From Manihot esculenta (Eukaryota; Streptophyta; Magnoliopsida; Malpighiales; Euphorbiaceae): a stretch of DNA of 64,000 nt. Location: the NCBI RefSeq assembly GCF_001659605.2, contig NC_035169.2, positions 10,562,546 through 10,626,545 on the forward strand. The letters are read 5' to 3'. The notes below the pieces were generated by a model, which did not search any database, was not told where the DNA came from, and worked only from the letters and a program-made list of their open reading frames with translations. This document shows, piece by piece, positions 11,638-24,333 of the stretch (position 1 is its first letter; every line of letters begins with the position of its first letter). The position numbers and the translations under genes are program-made.

Positions 11638-11763
11638 TTTAAATAGTAAACTGTTGTAACCATCTGTATTTCAAATTCCTTTTTCTTAGGATTAGATGAC
11701 TTTGCATTTGTGTATTTAACCACAGCTATACATCAATAGAATATATCTTCTTCTGCATTCTTA
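11606..11763 (+). repeat. 3' LTR of copia element A
   Basis: 158 bp, apparently identical to 7220-7377. Followed directly by the second TTGTG. It encodes the last codons of the polyprotein. Confidence 0.92.
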
Positions 11764-11768
11764 TTGTG
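11764..11768. repeat. Target site duplication, right (TTGTG)
   Basis: Perfect match to 7215-7219. Confidence 0.9.
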
Positions 11769-12002
11769 AATAATTTCCTTCTCATAGTTTACCTTTGATA
11801 CGAGTTTAAATGCAGTGCCTGGGTTAAAACAAGCTATAGACAATAGCAAGTCAGACAGCTCCAAATGGCTTGTCTATTGACACTTTATTTTCCCTCCAAA
11901 GGTATAATTCAGTGAACGTTCAATAAATGTTGTTAGGTCTGATGATGGAGTTAACAAATTACTCTTAAATATTCATTGCGACTTTTTATATATTGCAGGG
12001 CT

Positions 12003-12425
12003 TGAATGGCCGAAAAAATTTATTGAATTAAATTAATTTAAATTTTTAATTTAATTTTTTATTATTTAGATTTAGTTTAATTTTTAATTTTAAAAATTTT
12101 AATTATTTCAATTTGATTTGATTTTAATAAAAAAATTTAAAAAATTGAACGAATTGATTAGTGATAATAATATATTATTTTCAATAATATAGAGAGATTA
12201 GATCATATTAAGATTAAAATATTTAATTAAATTTTAAAATTTTAAAAATAAAGTATAAAAAATAAAAAATTTATTAAAAATTCAAATCGAATCAAATCGA
12301 ATTGAATTAAATCAAATCAGTTCGATTCGATTCGATTTTTGATTAAAATCAATTTGATTTGAGTTTTATAAATATTAAAATTTTAATTTTTAATTTATTT
12401 AATTCAGTTCAATTATTGTTTTATA
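12003..12425. mobile_element. Foldback/MITE-like repeat, copy C (opposite orientation)
   Basis: Reverse complement of the family at 6171-6630: the central block around 'agagagattagatcatatt' is the complement of the 'aatatgatttaatctctct' block of copy A. Most CG/CCG motifs have decayed to CA/TG or AT, so it is older than copy A. The ends are hard to place. Confidence 0.5.
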
Positions 12426-13878
12426 AAATTTCTCAATGACTAGAGCAGCTAGCGAGCGAAACTCTGGTCCAGAGGGTTGGTGCTGAATTGATTTGAGCAT
12501 CAAGCATAAATGTGTTTAGTTGGGCCTCTTTTTTCTCAGGACTATGGGCCTGTGTTTAGTAAATATCCTCAAGATTATTTTTCCTTTTTTCAGAAAGTTA
12601 CTGGATCAAATAAGTTTTAAATGATAAAAACAGTATCAGTAATAATTAAACATGCTTCTAAGCAATTATTTCAACTGAAAAAAAAAAAAAACTTTCTTGT
12701 TTAATGTGGCAGTATTTTTTTAAAAATATATTAAACAAGAAAGGAGAAAAGAAACCAACAATCAAGAAGTGGTGTGCTGTAAATTACCATTGGAGTGATT
12801 AATTATGATCACGGGCGACATGGGCTTACCACTGGAGTATTAATTTGAGCCTTTTCAGCTCCGTAATTTAAGCAATAAATTTTGAAAATATATATAATTT
12901 TTGGCTCTCAGAGAAGCAAGTAAAAGGAGCTTAGTCCAAGTGATGAAAAATATTAAATTTTAATGTTTAATTTATAAAAAAATTACTAAAAAAAATTGAG
13001 TTTGAACTCTAAATAAATAAATATATTAATTTTTTTAATTGGACTATTTCACGCGAATATGGATCAGCGAGTTTGAGATACTGAATTTTTTAAAACAAAA
13101 GGCTAGAAATTGTTTTGGCTGCTAAAAAAAAGATATTCTAAGCTTTAACATCATGCCTCTATTAAAAACTCAAACACTGGCATTGATATATTTAGGCTCC
13201 AAAGCAAAGATCCAGTGCTTAGGATTTGAACTCATAGATGGTTGTTGCTGCTGCCTGCCTTGAGCATCCACTTCTGTGTATTCTAATTTCCATAAGCCAT
13301 TGCCGGAGAAATAAAATTCACTTTTGAAATTTAAAATTAAAATCATATTGCGTTGAAAAAATATAATAAAATAATAAAATTTGACTCGTGTTAAATACTA
13401 TTTTTAAATATTTATTTTATAATTTTTAGAATTAAATAAATTTTTTTGAGATTAAATTTTTAAGATCAGAAAAATAAAAATTTATTTTTAATTTATAATT
13501 TACTAAAAAATATAAAAAAAAGAATAAAATTAAAAAAATAAATTTATTTTCTATATAAAAATGGATACTATTTATAATAAAAAAATAATTATAGTAAATG
13601 ATTATAAAAATTTTAAAATAATATAATAAAATTATAATAATTATATTTAATATTATATTTAAATATAAAAATTAAAAAATCTCGTAAATAAAATTTTTAA
13701 CGATAAGAAAATTTTTAAAGCGTATAAAAATTTTTAAACTTTAAATTAATTTTACAACACTCTATGCCTTCCAAATCCTTCAGGCGAGGACAGTAATCTA
13801 CGATCTAAATGATGACAGAGAAATTGAGTGAATATTTGATAAAACTGGAGAAGAAAAAGAAGACAATAATAATGAAAG

Positions 13879-13913
<35 letters not shown>

Positions 13914-14769
13914 CTGTGAAAAGAGCTGAAAGTTCTACTGACCTCTGATCGTAAAGACTACAAACTTTGACTTTTACATATTCATTCTCTGCAGTTTCAG
14001 ACTTTCTGCTGAGCCACTTTATTTGTTTTTTATTAAGTTTGATATTTGAATTATTTTTAGAATTATGAGATTTTAAATCTAAATTTTAATTAAAAAATAT
14101 TTTTGGGATTTGAAGTTGAAATTTGTATCGATGCTTTTAGCAATGACATGTAAGCTTTGACGAAAGGATTAAGCATGATTAAAGGGTAGGGCCAATGTGG
14201 TTGGGACCCCACCAGTAATTACCAACGTGATTTTCGTCAAACAGGTGGGCCCATCAATAGTTAAATAGTCAAAAAGTGGGCCTCAGGAGCGGTACCCGTG
14301 GTCTCGATTCTCTGCCCTACAAAAGCGGTGGAGTCCATATGTGTGTAAAGATAGGAAAATTTATCCAATTAATTAAAATTTTATATATATATATATATAT
14401 ATCTTATTATATTTTAAATAAAATTTAATATAGTTAAGCTGCGGGTTTCAAGCTCTGAATTCCATTTTTTTTTCTTGAGGAAAATTTGAAATAATTTTAA
14501 AAAATAAACTCAACGATGAATTTCGTGTATTATTTATAGTTGTTTTAAATGAAAAGTTAAAATTGAAAAAAAAAAAACTAAATTGCCAATAATGCTACGG
14601 CTCCTCTGCATCCGCACTTAACAGGCCTTCCGCAGAATTTTTCAAAACCTACTTCTTTTAAAATGTTTTAATTTTACACTCATGAATTTAATTTAATAAT
14701 AAATATTTTAATTTTACATTTATAAATTTAATTTGATAATATAAATTTAATTTAATAATAAATACATAT
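12426..14769. other. Intergenic DNA
   Basis: No gene recognised. Contains TA microsatellites near 13882-13909 and 14383-14402 and a less AT-rich stretch near 14150-14340 without an open frame of note. Confidence 0.6.
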
Positions 14770-15262
14770 TGATGACCGATGGATTTCTTCACTCCGGACC
14801 AGAGGCCTAACCACTGCTAAAGGCCCATAACATAGAGGCCCACGTATCTGATATACCCAACAAGCCTGGCTCATTCAACCTTCAAGACCGAACTCGGCCC
14901 AGCTTCTTCATAACGGCCCAGCCCACATGAAGCAGGCTCTCTCCTCTCAAGCCTAGCGTCCGGCCCGACTTTCGGCCCAACCCAGGATCCAAAATAATAT
15001 TCACCAGACAGTCTGGCAGATCCGCTTAAACGTACGTACGAGGAGAATCAGAGGCCGTTACGCATGGAGCAGGCGGCTGATACCCTAGTACCTCCGAATC
15101 CGCATGGCAGAGACGCGTGGCCCAATCCTGGAGAGGTCTTTACACGTCACCAGCAAGCAAGACAATGTATAAGAGAGGAGTCCCCTCCTCAGGAAACTTA
15201 AGCCTTATTCTGTAAAACATAAAATCTTGTAAAACCCTATTCTATTCGATCTCAGATCATCA
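14770..15262 (+). mobile_element. Solo LTR with target site duplication
   Basis: 493 bp, much more GC-rich than its surroundings. Begins TGATGA and ends TCATCA, a perfect 6-bp inverted terminal repeat of TG...CA type. The 5 bp on each side are CATAT (14765-14769 and 15263-15267). No primer binding site or coding sequence follows, so this is a solo LTR left by recombination between two LTRs. TGTATAAGAGAGG at about 15164 is a plausible TATA region. Strand is assigned from that motif only. Superfamily unknown; gypsy is possible. Confidence 0.85.
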
Positions 15263-15267
15263 CATAT

Positions 15268-16224
15268 GAATAAATTATTTCTTTATTTTTTAAACTTTAA
15301 TTTTTATTTAGAAAAAATTATACTCTAAGTTTTAATTAAAGGGAGAAAAAGAGGCACACACTTTCTATATTTTTTCCTTTAAATTTATTTTATAAATTTA
15401 CTTAGGTATTTATTATTATTATTATTATTATTAATTAGATTGAGTATTCTGCTTTGCAATGTTGAAGAACTAGGAAAGGAAAATACAGATCCCAATGAGA
15501 TGCTTTTCAAGAGAATTTCAAAGACGGAGATTCATTTGTTTATAGAGTTGCAGTAGAGAAATGAAGATGTCTCACTTGCATTATTACAAACAAGAAAAAT
15601 TCATGAAATTATTTGGAACCCAATTCAGAAAAGGGAAACAGAAAACAATCCTATATTTGTTGGTTGTTGATAGTAAACATTTTCTTTTGCTTTGTCCTAA
15701 TTGCCATCAAAAGATGCAATCCATGCAGGTCTCCCGCATCTGCCGGAGGAATCTTTTTTGAGCAGACAAAGTTAGGCAATATGGTAATGCTGCGAGTTCT
15801 CCTTTTGTTCCATATTTAAATTTGAGTCATCTCACATGCGCAATGAAAAGTGAAAAAGAATTTATAGACAATTTAAAATAACTTATTTAATTATTTTATT
15901 TCTTTTATCAATTGAAATTTTATTATCAAGTCAACATACAGCAGAACTATAAAAAAATCATGTATATATCAAGTTCCTATACAAGAAGATTAAAATAAAA
16001 AAAAAACTCCACAGTAATAACACTGCAAGCAGCATCCTACTTCTCAATTAACTGCAGCAAGATACATATAATATTAGCTTATAATTCAAACTAAGTTCCA
16101 CTCAAGCCACATCCAACAAAGCGAAAGAATAAGCATTACATTTTTTTGACACAAAACAACACTTCAAAAATTAAAAAACCATCCCAACCAGCATCTTAGA
16201 TGACAGATCTAACTCAATAAGCTT
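15268..16224. other. Intergenic DNA
   Basis: A (TTA)n run at 15410-15433. The open frames at 15561-15819 lack recognisable domains and are read as chance. Nothing else supportable. Confidence 0.55.
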
Positions 16225-17590
16225 TTTTTTTTTTCATGTGTCAACTAACATTCAGAGCGACATCCTTTTAAGACATTTACCAAACTATCAGAATCATGAA
16301 CAAAATCAAACTTACTTATAATCTTTGCTGTTTAAATATATTTAACTCTCAGCAACTAATATCCCACTTCAGCATACATATTCAACAATAAAAAATATTG
16401 GATATAGAGTTACAGCCACTCTTTTCCGTCAATGGTCTCTATATAGGAATTCTCAATATCCATCAATTTTAGCTTATCCGAAATAGTGATTTTTTGAATG
16501 ATTCTATGAACATCAGTTATATCATATTGAAAAATAACATTGTTTCTTTCTATCCAAATAAAGTATACAATAATACAAAAAGCAATTTTTCTCACTGATG
16601 CAAGTATCGATTTCCCTATTATTCTCCTAGAGAACCAGCTTGTCTCTCTTCTCCGGCATAATCTTTGCCTTTGAATAACACATTTTTGCAAAATAGCGTC
16701 ACACACTCTTATCCAAAAGGGACAATAAAAAAATAAGTGCTCAACATTTTCTTTCTGTTTGTGACAAAAGCTACAATTAACATTATTCACCACACTCCAC
16801 CTTATCAATCTTGTTCTAAGTGCTAGTCTATTCATTAGCGCCAACCAGACTATGAAGCTGTGTATAGGAATGTTGTTTCTACCCCAAATTAGCTTCCACT
16901 GTGTTACTTTCCTATGAGGGATTCTCAACTCCTTCCAAGCACTTGTAATTGAGTAAGTTCTTGTGGATGTAAGAGCCCATTTAAATGTATCTTCCTGTTC
17001 TCTATTAATTCTGTAGTAATCTAAATGTAAGGCCACAGCAGCTTTAATCTAAGAAGCCATTTCCTTTATGCCAAGACCACTCTCACTTTTCAAACTGCAT
17101 ACCTTGTCCCAAGCCACAACATTCTCTTTTCCACCCTCTGATGAGCCTTTTCATAAAAAAATTCTACACCTTCTATCGATCTCTTATATTACAGCTTTTG
17201 GAAGAATGAAAACACAGCACCAGTAGACATGCATATTTCTAAGAACAACATTTATCAATTGTACTCTCCTTTTATATGACAAGTGCTTTGTTGTCCAGAT
17301 AGTAATTTTCTCAACTAGATTTTGATAATGATCTTTTGACATAAAGGTGGATACAAGAGGTAATCCAAGGTATTTAACTGGTAGAGTCCCTTCTCTAAAG
17401 TTTAGCAATTGCAAAATTTGGCCGTTGATGCCCACGCAAAAACTCTTATCCTCGTTTACTCTCAACCCAGACACCTTTTCGAAGTGTTTCAAAGCATCCA
17501 TCATAGCTTTAACAGACCCTACATCTCTATCAACAAAACATAAATGATTTAATTTTACCTTCTTACAACTCTTATAGAATTTAAAAGCAG
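16225..17590 (-). pseudogene. Decayed L1-type LINE, 3' part (RT C-terminus plus zf-RVT)
   Basis: Reading leftward, about 17565-17184 encodes the end of an L1 reverse transcriptase: a degenerate LCFVDR where LCFADD is expected, then GLRVNEDKS and LPVKYLGLPL. About 17160-17040 continues with in-frame stops at former Trp codons. 17036-16410 encodes the zinc-binding zf-RVT region (ITSAWKELR; NCSFCHKQKENVEHLFFYCPF). A poly-T at about 16224-16236 is the likely poly-A tail. The 5' half (endonuclease, RT catalytic core) is missing, as is usual for 5'-truncated LINEs. Non-functional. Confidence 0.8.
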
Positions 17591-18429
17591 TTTCATAAAT
17601 TTGATATTATTTTAGATCAAATAAAAAATAAATAAAAATTATTTAATTCAGTTTAAAGCTTTAATATTATTTTTAATAATTTCTCATTGCATTGGATCTC
17701 AATGGGATAATTATTGGAGTATCTTAAATAAAAAGGAAAGAAAAGACTTATTTAACCAATGAAATACAATGTATGCAAGGATAAGGTGAAATTTTGTAGT
17801 AGGTTTATGTATTACTTGGAAATGAGGGGGATTTCTGATTAGATTTTTCTTTTTTGGCTCCATTGTTTGCCACTCTAGATATTGACTTTTGTGGCCTTTC
17901 ACCTGCTGATGAACAATGACCTGATATATATATATATGATAACCAAAGTTCTTGTCTAATTAATAAGAAAATTTATACAACATAAAATTTATTATTATTT
18001 TAAATATTATTATCTCAATAATTTATTACGTAAATATATACTTTCATATAAATTAAATGGGTGGATTTTAGAAAATTATTGACTAAATTACAATCTACTA
18101 CATCTATTTTATAATTAATTATCGTTTAAGAATTTTTCATCTAAACCTATAAGAGTAATTAATAATCTTAATTTTAGAAATATTTATAGTAATTTGTTTA
18201 AAATACTCTAGATAATTATCATTTTTCATATATTAATATTAAATAACTTTATATTGAAATTTTTAGGATAATAAAAAATTTGAGATAAAAAAAATTCTCA
18301 TTTTAAGACGGAGGTAATAGAAAGAAAAGTGGCCTATTTCGGACATGGAAGCCGTGAAAAGTAAGAGAAAACAGTTCCTCTTAATCTCAAAGTAGAAATC
18401 ACTCCCCCACTTCTCTTCCTAGAGCAAAA
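17591..18429. other. Intergenic DNA upstream of the pectate lyase gene
   Basis: AT-rich with no recognised gene. The last 100 bp probably hold the promoter and 5' UTR of the pectate lyase gene, but no clear TATA box was assigned. Confidence 0.5.
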
Positions 18430-21021
18430 ATGCTGCACATTTTCTTCATTCTTCTTTTGAGCTCATTTTCTCTACTTTGCATGCCAATGGTCAACTTCAC
18501 CTTTCCCATTCCTCACCCTAACCCAGATGAAGTTGCTCAACAAGTTCAAAGGTACTATATTGCTATTAGCATTCTGTAGCAGAAAGCCATTTCTGTTTTG
18601 ATGGTAATGTCTTCAGTGATGTATGTTTGTTTGTTTTTTTTATCAATTGTCCCTCATGTGTATACTGCAGAAGAGTAAATGCTTCTATGTCAAGAAGGCA
18701 AATGCTCCAAATATCTGAAAAAGACCAGTCCACATGCCTAACAGGAAACCCTATAGATGATTGCTGGAAGTGTGATCCAGACTGGGCCAACAACCGTCAG
18801 AGGCTAGCCGACTGCGCCATAGGGTTCGGGCAGTATGCAATGGGAGGGAAGAATGGTAAATATTATATAGTCACTGACTCTTCTGACGATGATGCTGTTA
18901 ACCCAAAACCAGGAACCCTAAGATATGCAGTGATACAAGTAGAGCCCTTGTGGATTGTGTTTCCAAGTAATATGCTTATTAAGCTTTCCCAGGAACTCAT
19001 TTTCAATAGCTACAAGACTCTTGATGGACGTGGGGCTAATGTGCACATTGTGGGCGGTGGTTGCATTACGCTCCAGTATATAACCAATGTTATCATTCAC
19101 AATATTCATATCCACCATTGTGTCCCTTCAGGTTAGATTTTTTCTTTTCTTTTCTTTTAGCTATAAAGAAGAAAAATTTAACTAAGAAAATCTCAAGAAT
19201 ATGTTCTACATTCACATCAAGAATCAAGATTAAAGTAGTTATCTCTCTTCTACTAGGGTAATTTTAATTTGGAGCTGAGATAGTATGATTAGAATCCCAC
19301 TATCTGATGTTACTTTCTTTGTGTGGGTCCCTAAAAGTCGTCAAAGAAAGTCCAAGATTTCACATTTTAGCCATTTTGTGTCTCTAAAATTACTCCAATG
19401 ATTATGTTTTCCATCCAGGTAATACAAATGTGCGTTCAAGTCCAACCCACTATGGGTACCGGACAAAATCAGACGGTGATGGGATATCCATCTTTGGATC
19501 AAAGGACATATGGATTGATCACTGCTCACTCTCTCACTGCAAGGATGGTTTGATTGATGCAGTAATGGGATCCACAGGGATCACAATATCAAACAACTTC
19601 TTCTCTCATCACAATGAGGTGATGCTGCTGGGTCACAGTGATGATTATTTACCAGACTCAGGGATGCAGGTGACCATAGCCTTTAACCATTTTGGAGAGA
19701 AGTTGGTGCAGAGAATGCCAAGGTGTAGAAGAGGATATATACATGTGGTGAATAATGATTTTACAAGGTGGGAGATGTATGCAATTGGAGGTAGTGGTAA
19801 CCCTACAATTAACAGCCAAGGCAATCGTTACACTGCTCCCACCGATCGCAATGCAAAGGAGGTATTTAACCAGAAATTTATAATATAATTATTGTATAAT
19901 TGTATTATAATTATTAATTATTGTGAATTTTATGTAAAATTTTATTATAATTATTGATTAATATAAAATTTTCACTTCAGTGGCTAGGATTAAAATACTA
20001 GAATCCCTAAAAATGTTACTAATAGGTGAATTTTCAACCCTACGTTTGACTTTTAGAATCTGCATTTCTTCATTTTCTTTTTGAATTTCTTGGAAAATAT
20101 GTCAATATGTGGTCTTGTCCCAGTCCTTGGCATTAATAAGACAAAATCTTCCATAACTTAAAATTGACTACTTTCACCATTTTTCAAATTACCAAAGCCC
20201 ATTATCAATCTGTGAATGAGAAGACTCATTATATCAAACAATTTGCTTCCATATTCTTTTTCATATCAAACAATATGAATTGCTATGATTTAAATTTAGC
20301 CCAATATTGAAGGGGAGACTCTGATTAAATTTGGATCAGATATAACTCACCCAAAAATTAGTTTAAAAAATAAGAGTGTATATAATGGATATAAAGGACA
20401 CATTATCCATTTCTAAGATCGATATGAGATAAACGGTTATAAATGAATTCATATTCATAATATAAAATCTCATGTGAATCAGAATTGAAATAAACAGAAA
20501 AGGTTGGAGAGTTTTGCAGGTAACAAAGAGAGTGGACACAACAGAAGGGGAGTGGAAGGGATGGAATTGGAGATCAGAAGGAGACGTAATGGTAAATGGA
20601 GCTTTTTTTGTAACATCAGGACAAGGCTTGGAGGTTAAGTACGAGAAAGCCTACAGTGTGGAGCCCAAGTCTGCTGTTCTTATTGATCAAATCACCATGC
20701 ACGCTGGTGTTTTGGGTGTTGGTGGAAGGTAATATTATACAGTTATACATATATACGAGTTGAATATTCTTTTTTATGATATAGTTATTGTGAAATTTAC
20801 ATTACTTTGTACAAATGAGCAGGGACAACAACCTAGGAATGTGGAATGCCGGAGATAATGGTGGTGGAGATAGCCATGATTCCGGTGATGATTACCTGGA
20901 TGACTACTCAGGAAGCATTTCTCCATTGTCACATCCAACGACCAACGGTCTTTTTTCCATTTTCATTGCTCTGTTTTGCTTAATATTTTTTCACATTATA
21001 GCCCTTATTTCCATGTTATAG
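18430..21021 (+). CDS. PMR6: Pectate lyase, PMR6 type (5 exons)
   Basis: Polysaccharide lyase family 1 enzyme (eliminative cleavage of de-esterified pectate in the wall). Exons: 18430-18551, 18671-19131, 19419-19861, 20520-20728, 20823-21021, all GT/AG and in phase, giving 477 aa. Residues 1-25 are a signal peptide. The N-terminal segment HPNPDEVAQ...NASMSRRQ and [17 protein letters not shown] is typical of plant pectate lyases. WIDHCSLS (Asp228) supplies a Ca2+ site; RMPRCRRG (Arg293, Pro295, Arg298) is the catalytic RxPxxR motif. After [10 protein letters not shown] the protein has an acidic linker and ends in about 22 hydrophobic residues, a probable GPI-attachment signal. That tail and the overall sequence match Arabidopsis PMR6, whose loss gives powdery mildew resistance. 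Intron 3 carries a segment repeated in the protease cluster. Confidence 0.9.
19970..20312 (+). repeat. PMR6 intron-3 segment repeated in the protease cluster
   Basis: Within intron 3 (19862-20519). Clearly homologous, same strand, to 40847-41140 and 49668-49968. Shared blocks include 'aggattaaaata', 'agaatccctaaaa', 'tttgaatttcttggaaaata' and 'caaacaatttgcttcca'. It is either a relic of segmental duplication or an undescribed repeat. Confidence 0.8.
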
Positions 21022-22761
21022 CTAGCAATAAGTTGTGCTTTCTTTCAATTCACATCAGCTTCTGCTGGAAAACAACTGTACAATTTGTTTGTCACTAATT
21101 CTTGCAACATTAATCCCCACCTGAATTTCTGCTACATGCAGGTTTTACGTGCCAATATCTTTTTATTATTATTATTATTGGAAAAAATCTGTCAAAGACC
21201 CGATTTACATGGACCATTACCCTTATTTCATAACCAAATCGAATTGATTAATTTATAGGATTGATTGAACTGAAATTCTTTTACTTATCCTAGAATTTAT
21301 TTACAACAAAAGTCGGTGGATTCAGTATTTATTTATTTATAATATACTTATCTCTGGGGAAATGATTTGGCCATATCATGATAATGAGCATGCAGAATCT
21401 ATTACAAAGTGGGAATTTTAATGTCATTTATAAGCTAACTAATTAATATTCTAAGGATATTCAATGACAGGTGCCTTACATTACTTCCCAAGAAACTTGA
21501 AAAACAGAATGAATTCCTTTTTCCTTTTGCTCTTGGTAAGCTAGTATTAGCTTAGTCAAAAGGCATAGATAATTTGTTTAATTGAAAAAGAGAAAGAAGA
21601 AACTTCAGGTAATATATATTATATTAGAGAACCATATCTTGATAATGTTGTATCAAAAAAATTGCATGTATGTTCACAGTTGTATGGCTAAGGAAGAATC
21701 TTTTCTCTATTAGAAAAAGAAAACTCTCATTTTCTAAAATAATGGAAAAGCTGACCAACTTGGTATTTGCTGATTGTAGATATTGTACTTAATTTCACTT
21801 CAGGGATATTGATAGAAGATGATGCAGTTCCCATACAGTTCAAAGATATTTTTTAAAATAGATGCAACTTGACATACATTAGGACTTAGATATTTTTATT
21901 TTTTTTTTTACGGTGGTTTTACTCTTTATCTTCATTTTAAACTGTTAAATAATTAAATAATTTTTAAATAATTAATGAGTGTTAAAATGAGTGGTTCATA
22001 CGGTATTTTCCATCTCAAAGGAAGCGAGAAGTACTTGCGGAAGTCATTAACTCCGATATAATTTAGTTTTAGTCCAATAAATTAGAATATCTGATAGGTT
22101 TTCATAACAAATTGGATGCTCAAGAATTTTTTTTTATGGTTATTTAAAAAAGTCAAAGAGGAAAATGAAAAAAAAAAGGTGATATTTCCCTTAAACAGCG
22201 TGTGACATCAACTAAAGTTTGTCCAGTTCATGTTGGCTTCTTTCTTTTTCATATTTTATAAATAATATATTTGGTCAAATCTATTATATGTTATCCTTTG
22301 GCATTTTGATCAAACTTCATCGACTGATGGCCCTTGAATATCATAGAGAACATATGAGATTGCTAGCTTTTATAATTTTAAATTATATCTGCTCCATGAA
22401 CAGGAGAGAGTGATGTCTGCAAAGCGTAATTAGCTACTAATGATCCCTTCTCAATAATGGCAAAAATTAATATAGTTAATTCCAAGTTCTTGTGCTTCTA
22501 TCTATTGGATAAGTTTTCCTGAATTGCCGCTCTTAAGTTCTATTTTGAGTGCTTAATTAGGTATTTGCCTCACTTATCCATTAATATTGGCTTCTGGGAT
22601 TTATTGGACATTATAATTCTATAATCCTATGTTAATTAGCAGGAAAAAAAAACAAATGTATACTTCTGAGAGAGAGAGAAGTGAAACTTGAAATTTATAC
22701 AAGCTGGTACTTATGACACAGTTAACATGTCTGTTTCATCAACCTCCGAGTGTAAGAAAGC
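21022..22761. other. Intergenic DNA between pectate lyase and MYB genes
   Basis: Convergent gene pair: the 3' flanks of both genes lie here. No further gene recognised. The 64-codon frame at 22219-22413 has no family features. Confidence 0.6.
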
Positions 22762-23709
22762 TCAGTTCATATCCCAGAGAGAGCCCAAGGAATCCGATAC
22801 GCTATTGTCACCATCTTCAGAATTCCATTTCAGATAACAGAAATTCGAATCAAAACCTCCACAATCCCCATGAATTTTCACTTCAGTTTTATCACCTGAT
22901 AACTCTGATGACATCCAATCATGTAACCTTGTTTCATATGGTGAATTCAAGTATGTGAAACTCGATAACTCATAGTTCTGGTCCAAGGAGGAATCTGTCG
23001 TTCCTACAGATTTATACTCTTCCATGTCATAATTCCAGGAACTTGGATCCGTTTTCTGATATAAGAAATCTTGCTTTCCTGCCACAAAGCATGGAAAATT
23101 ACTTTGTAATTAAGTATAAAAGAGAAAATTGTATTTGAGTAGGGGTAAATTAATATGCATTGCACCTTCTTGAGCTTGCAGTTTCCTTTTCAGATGAGTT
23201 CTCCAGTAGTTCTTGATCTCATTGTCGGTTCTTCCAGGCAACCTTCGAGCAATCTTTGACCACCTGCAAGAGAATAAATATTACTCTATCAGTACTCAAG
23301 AAATATTTCTTTGTAATTAAACTGCATGCACTAGCAGAAGGCAACATTACTTGTTACCCCATAGCTCATGAAGCTGGACAATAATTTGCTCTTCTTCAGC
23401 ACTTATCTGACCACGCTTAAGATTAGGGCGGAGGTAATTCAGCCATCGCAGCCTGCAACTCTTGCCTGTCCTCTTTAGACCTGCAAATAATTTAAAAACA
23501 GTTTACGACAGAATTCATCACAAAAATCAAGAAATGAACATCTTGAATCTATCCTATGTAGAAAATCTACCAGATGCTTCTGCTATGAAATCCCATTTTC
23601 GATCCCCGAAAAGGGTTACAAAAGTCACTAATTGCTCATCTTCTTCCTCTAGCCAAGTCCCTTTACGGTATTTATTGACTTCTTGAGTAGCTGTTGCTTG
23701 GGAAGCCAT
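22762..23709 (-). CDS. MYB27: R2R3-MYB transcription factor, MYB27-like (4 exons)
   Basis: Nuclear DNA-binding regulator. Exons: 23709-23571, 23480-23351, 23263-23166, 23078-22762, in phase with GT/AG borders; 227 aa. The R2 repeat runs from about residue 15 to 66 (Trp19, Trp39, Trp59) and R3 from about 67 to 117 (Trp91, Trp110; [23 protein letters not shown]). In R3 the first Trp is replaced by Ile, as is usual in plants. The C-terminal motif [10 protein letters not shown] and the final SLW resemble Arabidopsis MYB27, within the MYB27/48/59 clade. No bHLH-interaction signature was identified. The extra intron inside R3 fits that clade. Start chosen as the first ATG 14 codons before R2. Confidence 0.88.
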
Positions 23710-23997
23710 TATTGTCCTGAAAACATCAGAGAGGGTTCAATCTTCTTATATGAGGAGCAAAGGTGGCAAAAGGTTAAGTATCTATGTAATAGGGATCAAA
23801 AGCAAAAGCAAGGATGAGCTAAAAAAGAAAAAAAAAACCTACATGGCCGCCAATACGTGGATAACACTAGTTTGTGGGCACTCCACCTTTGGATAGATAG
23901 GTTCAAGACTAAGATGTCTTTAATTAGCAATAATCCCTTTCAAAGGTTGTTCATTACTACAAATTGCAAGCACTGCAATTTGCAGATATTAATTAGC

Positions 23998-24262
23998 TTC
24001 CTAATTATTTATATATTTGCCACTCACTGATATGAAATATTAGCAAAATATGCTTGTGATTGTCAGAAAAAATTGTATTATTTTACTTAATATGATTGAA
24101 AAGAAATTAATAATGAGGATAGGAATGTTAAAAAGGTGCAGAAGGATTATGATGGTGTTTTTGGAAGGTAGCAGGAAACAAAAATGTGTATCTCTATCTC
24201 TTTGCATTTGTTTATAAATTTATGAAGCATATGCAAGCTACCACAGCTCGACCAATTTAAGT
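23998..24262 (+). repeat. Protease-unit leader repeat, copy 1
   Basis: Sequence downstream of MYB27 that recurs at 41308-41580 and about 50130-50412, each time a few hundred bases to 3 kb before a type-a protease. Shared landmarks: 'atttatatatttgcca', 'gatatgaaatattagc', 'gtgcagaaggattatgatgg', 'aggtagcaggaaacaaa'. It marks the left part of each cluster unit. Confidence 0.85.
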
Positions 24263-24333
24263 CTTTACTATAGCACTTAGATGACGGTTACATCAAAGAC
24301 TGTCTTTGACTCAAAGATGTAATATGATTAGGG

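Larger units (their letters stand above)
7220..11763 (+). mobile_element. Intact Ty1-copia LTR retrotransposon (4,544 bp)
   Basis: Complete element with two 158-bp LTRs that appear identical, TSD TTGTG on both sides, a tRNA-Met(i) primer binding site touching the 5' LTR, one uninterrupted gag-pol frame and a G-rich polypurine tract touching the 3' LTR. The LTR ends are TATTAG...TTCTTA, so the usual TG...CA is replaced by TA...TA. Short LTRs and compact size resemble the Ale/Retrofit lineage; that is an inference. Identical LTRs and an intact frame indicate very recent insertion. Confidence 0.95.

Noticed and set aside
15561..15819. Two overlapping short frames
   Set aside because: Overlapping in different frames with no motif; likely chance.
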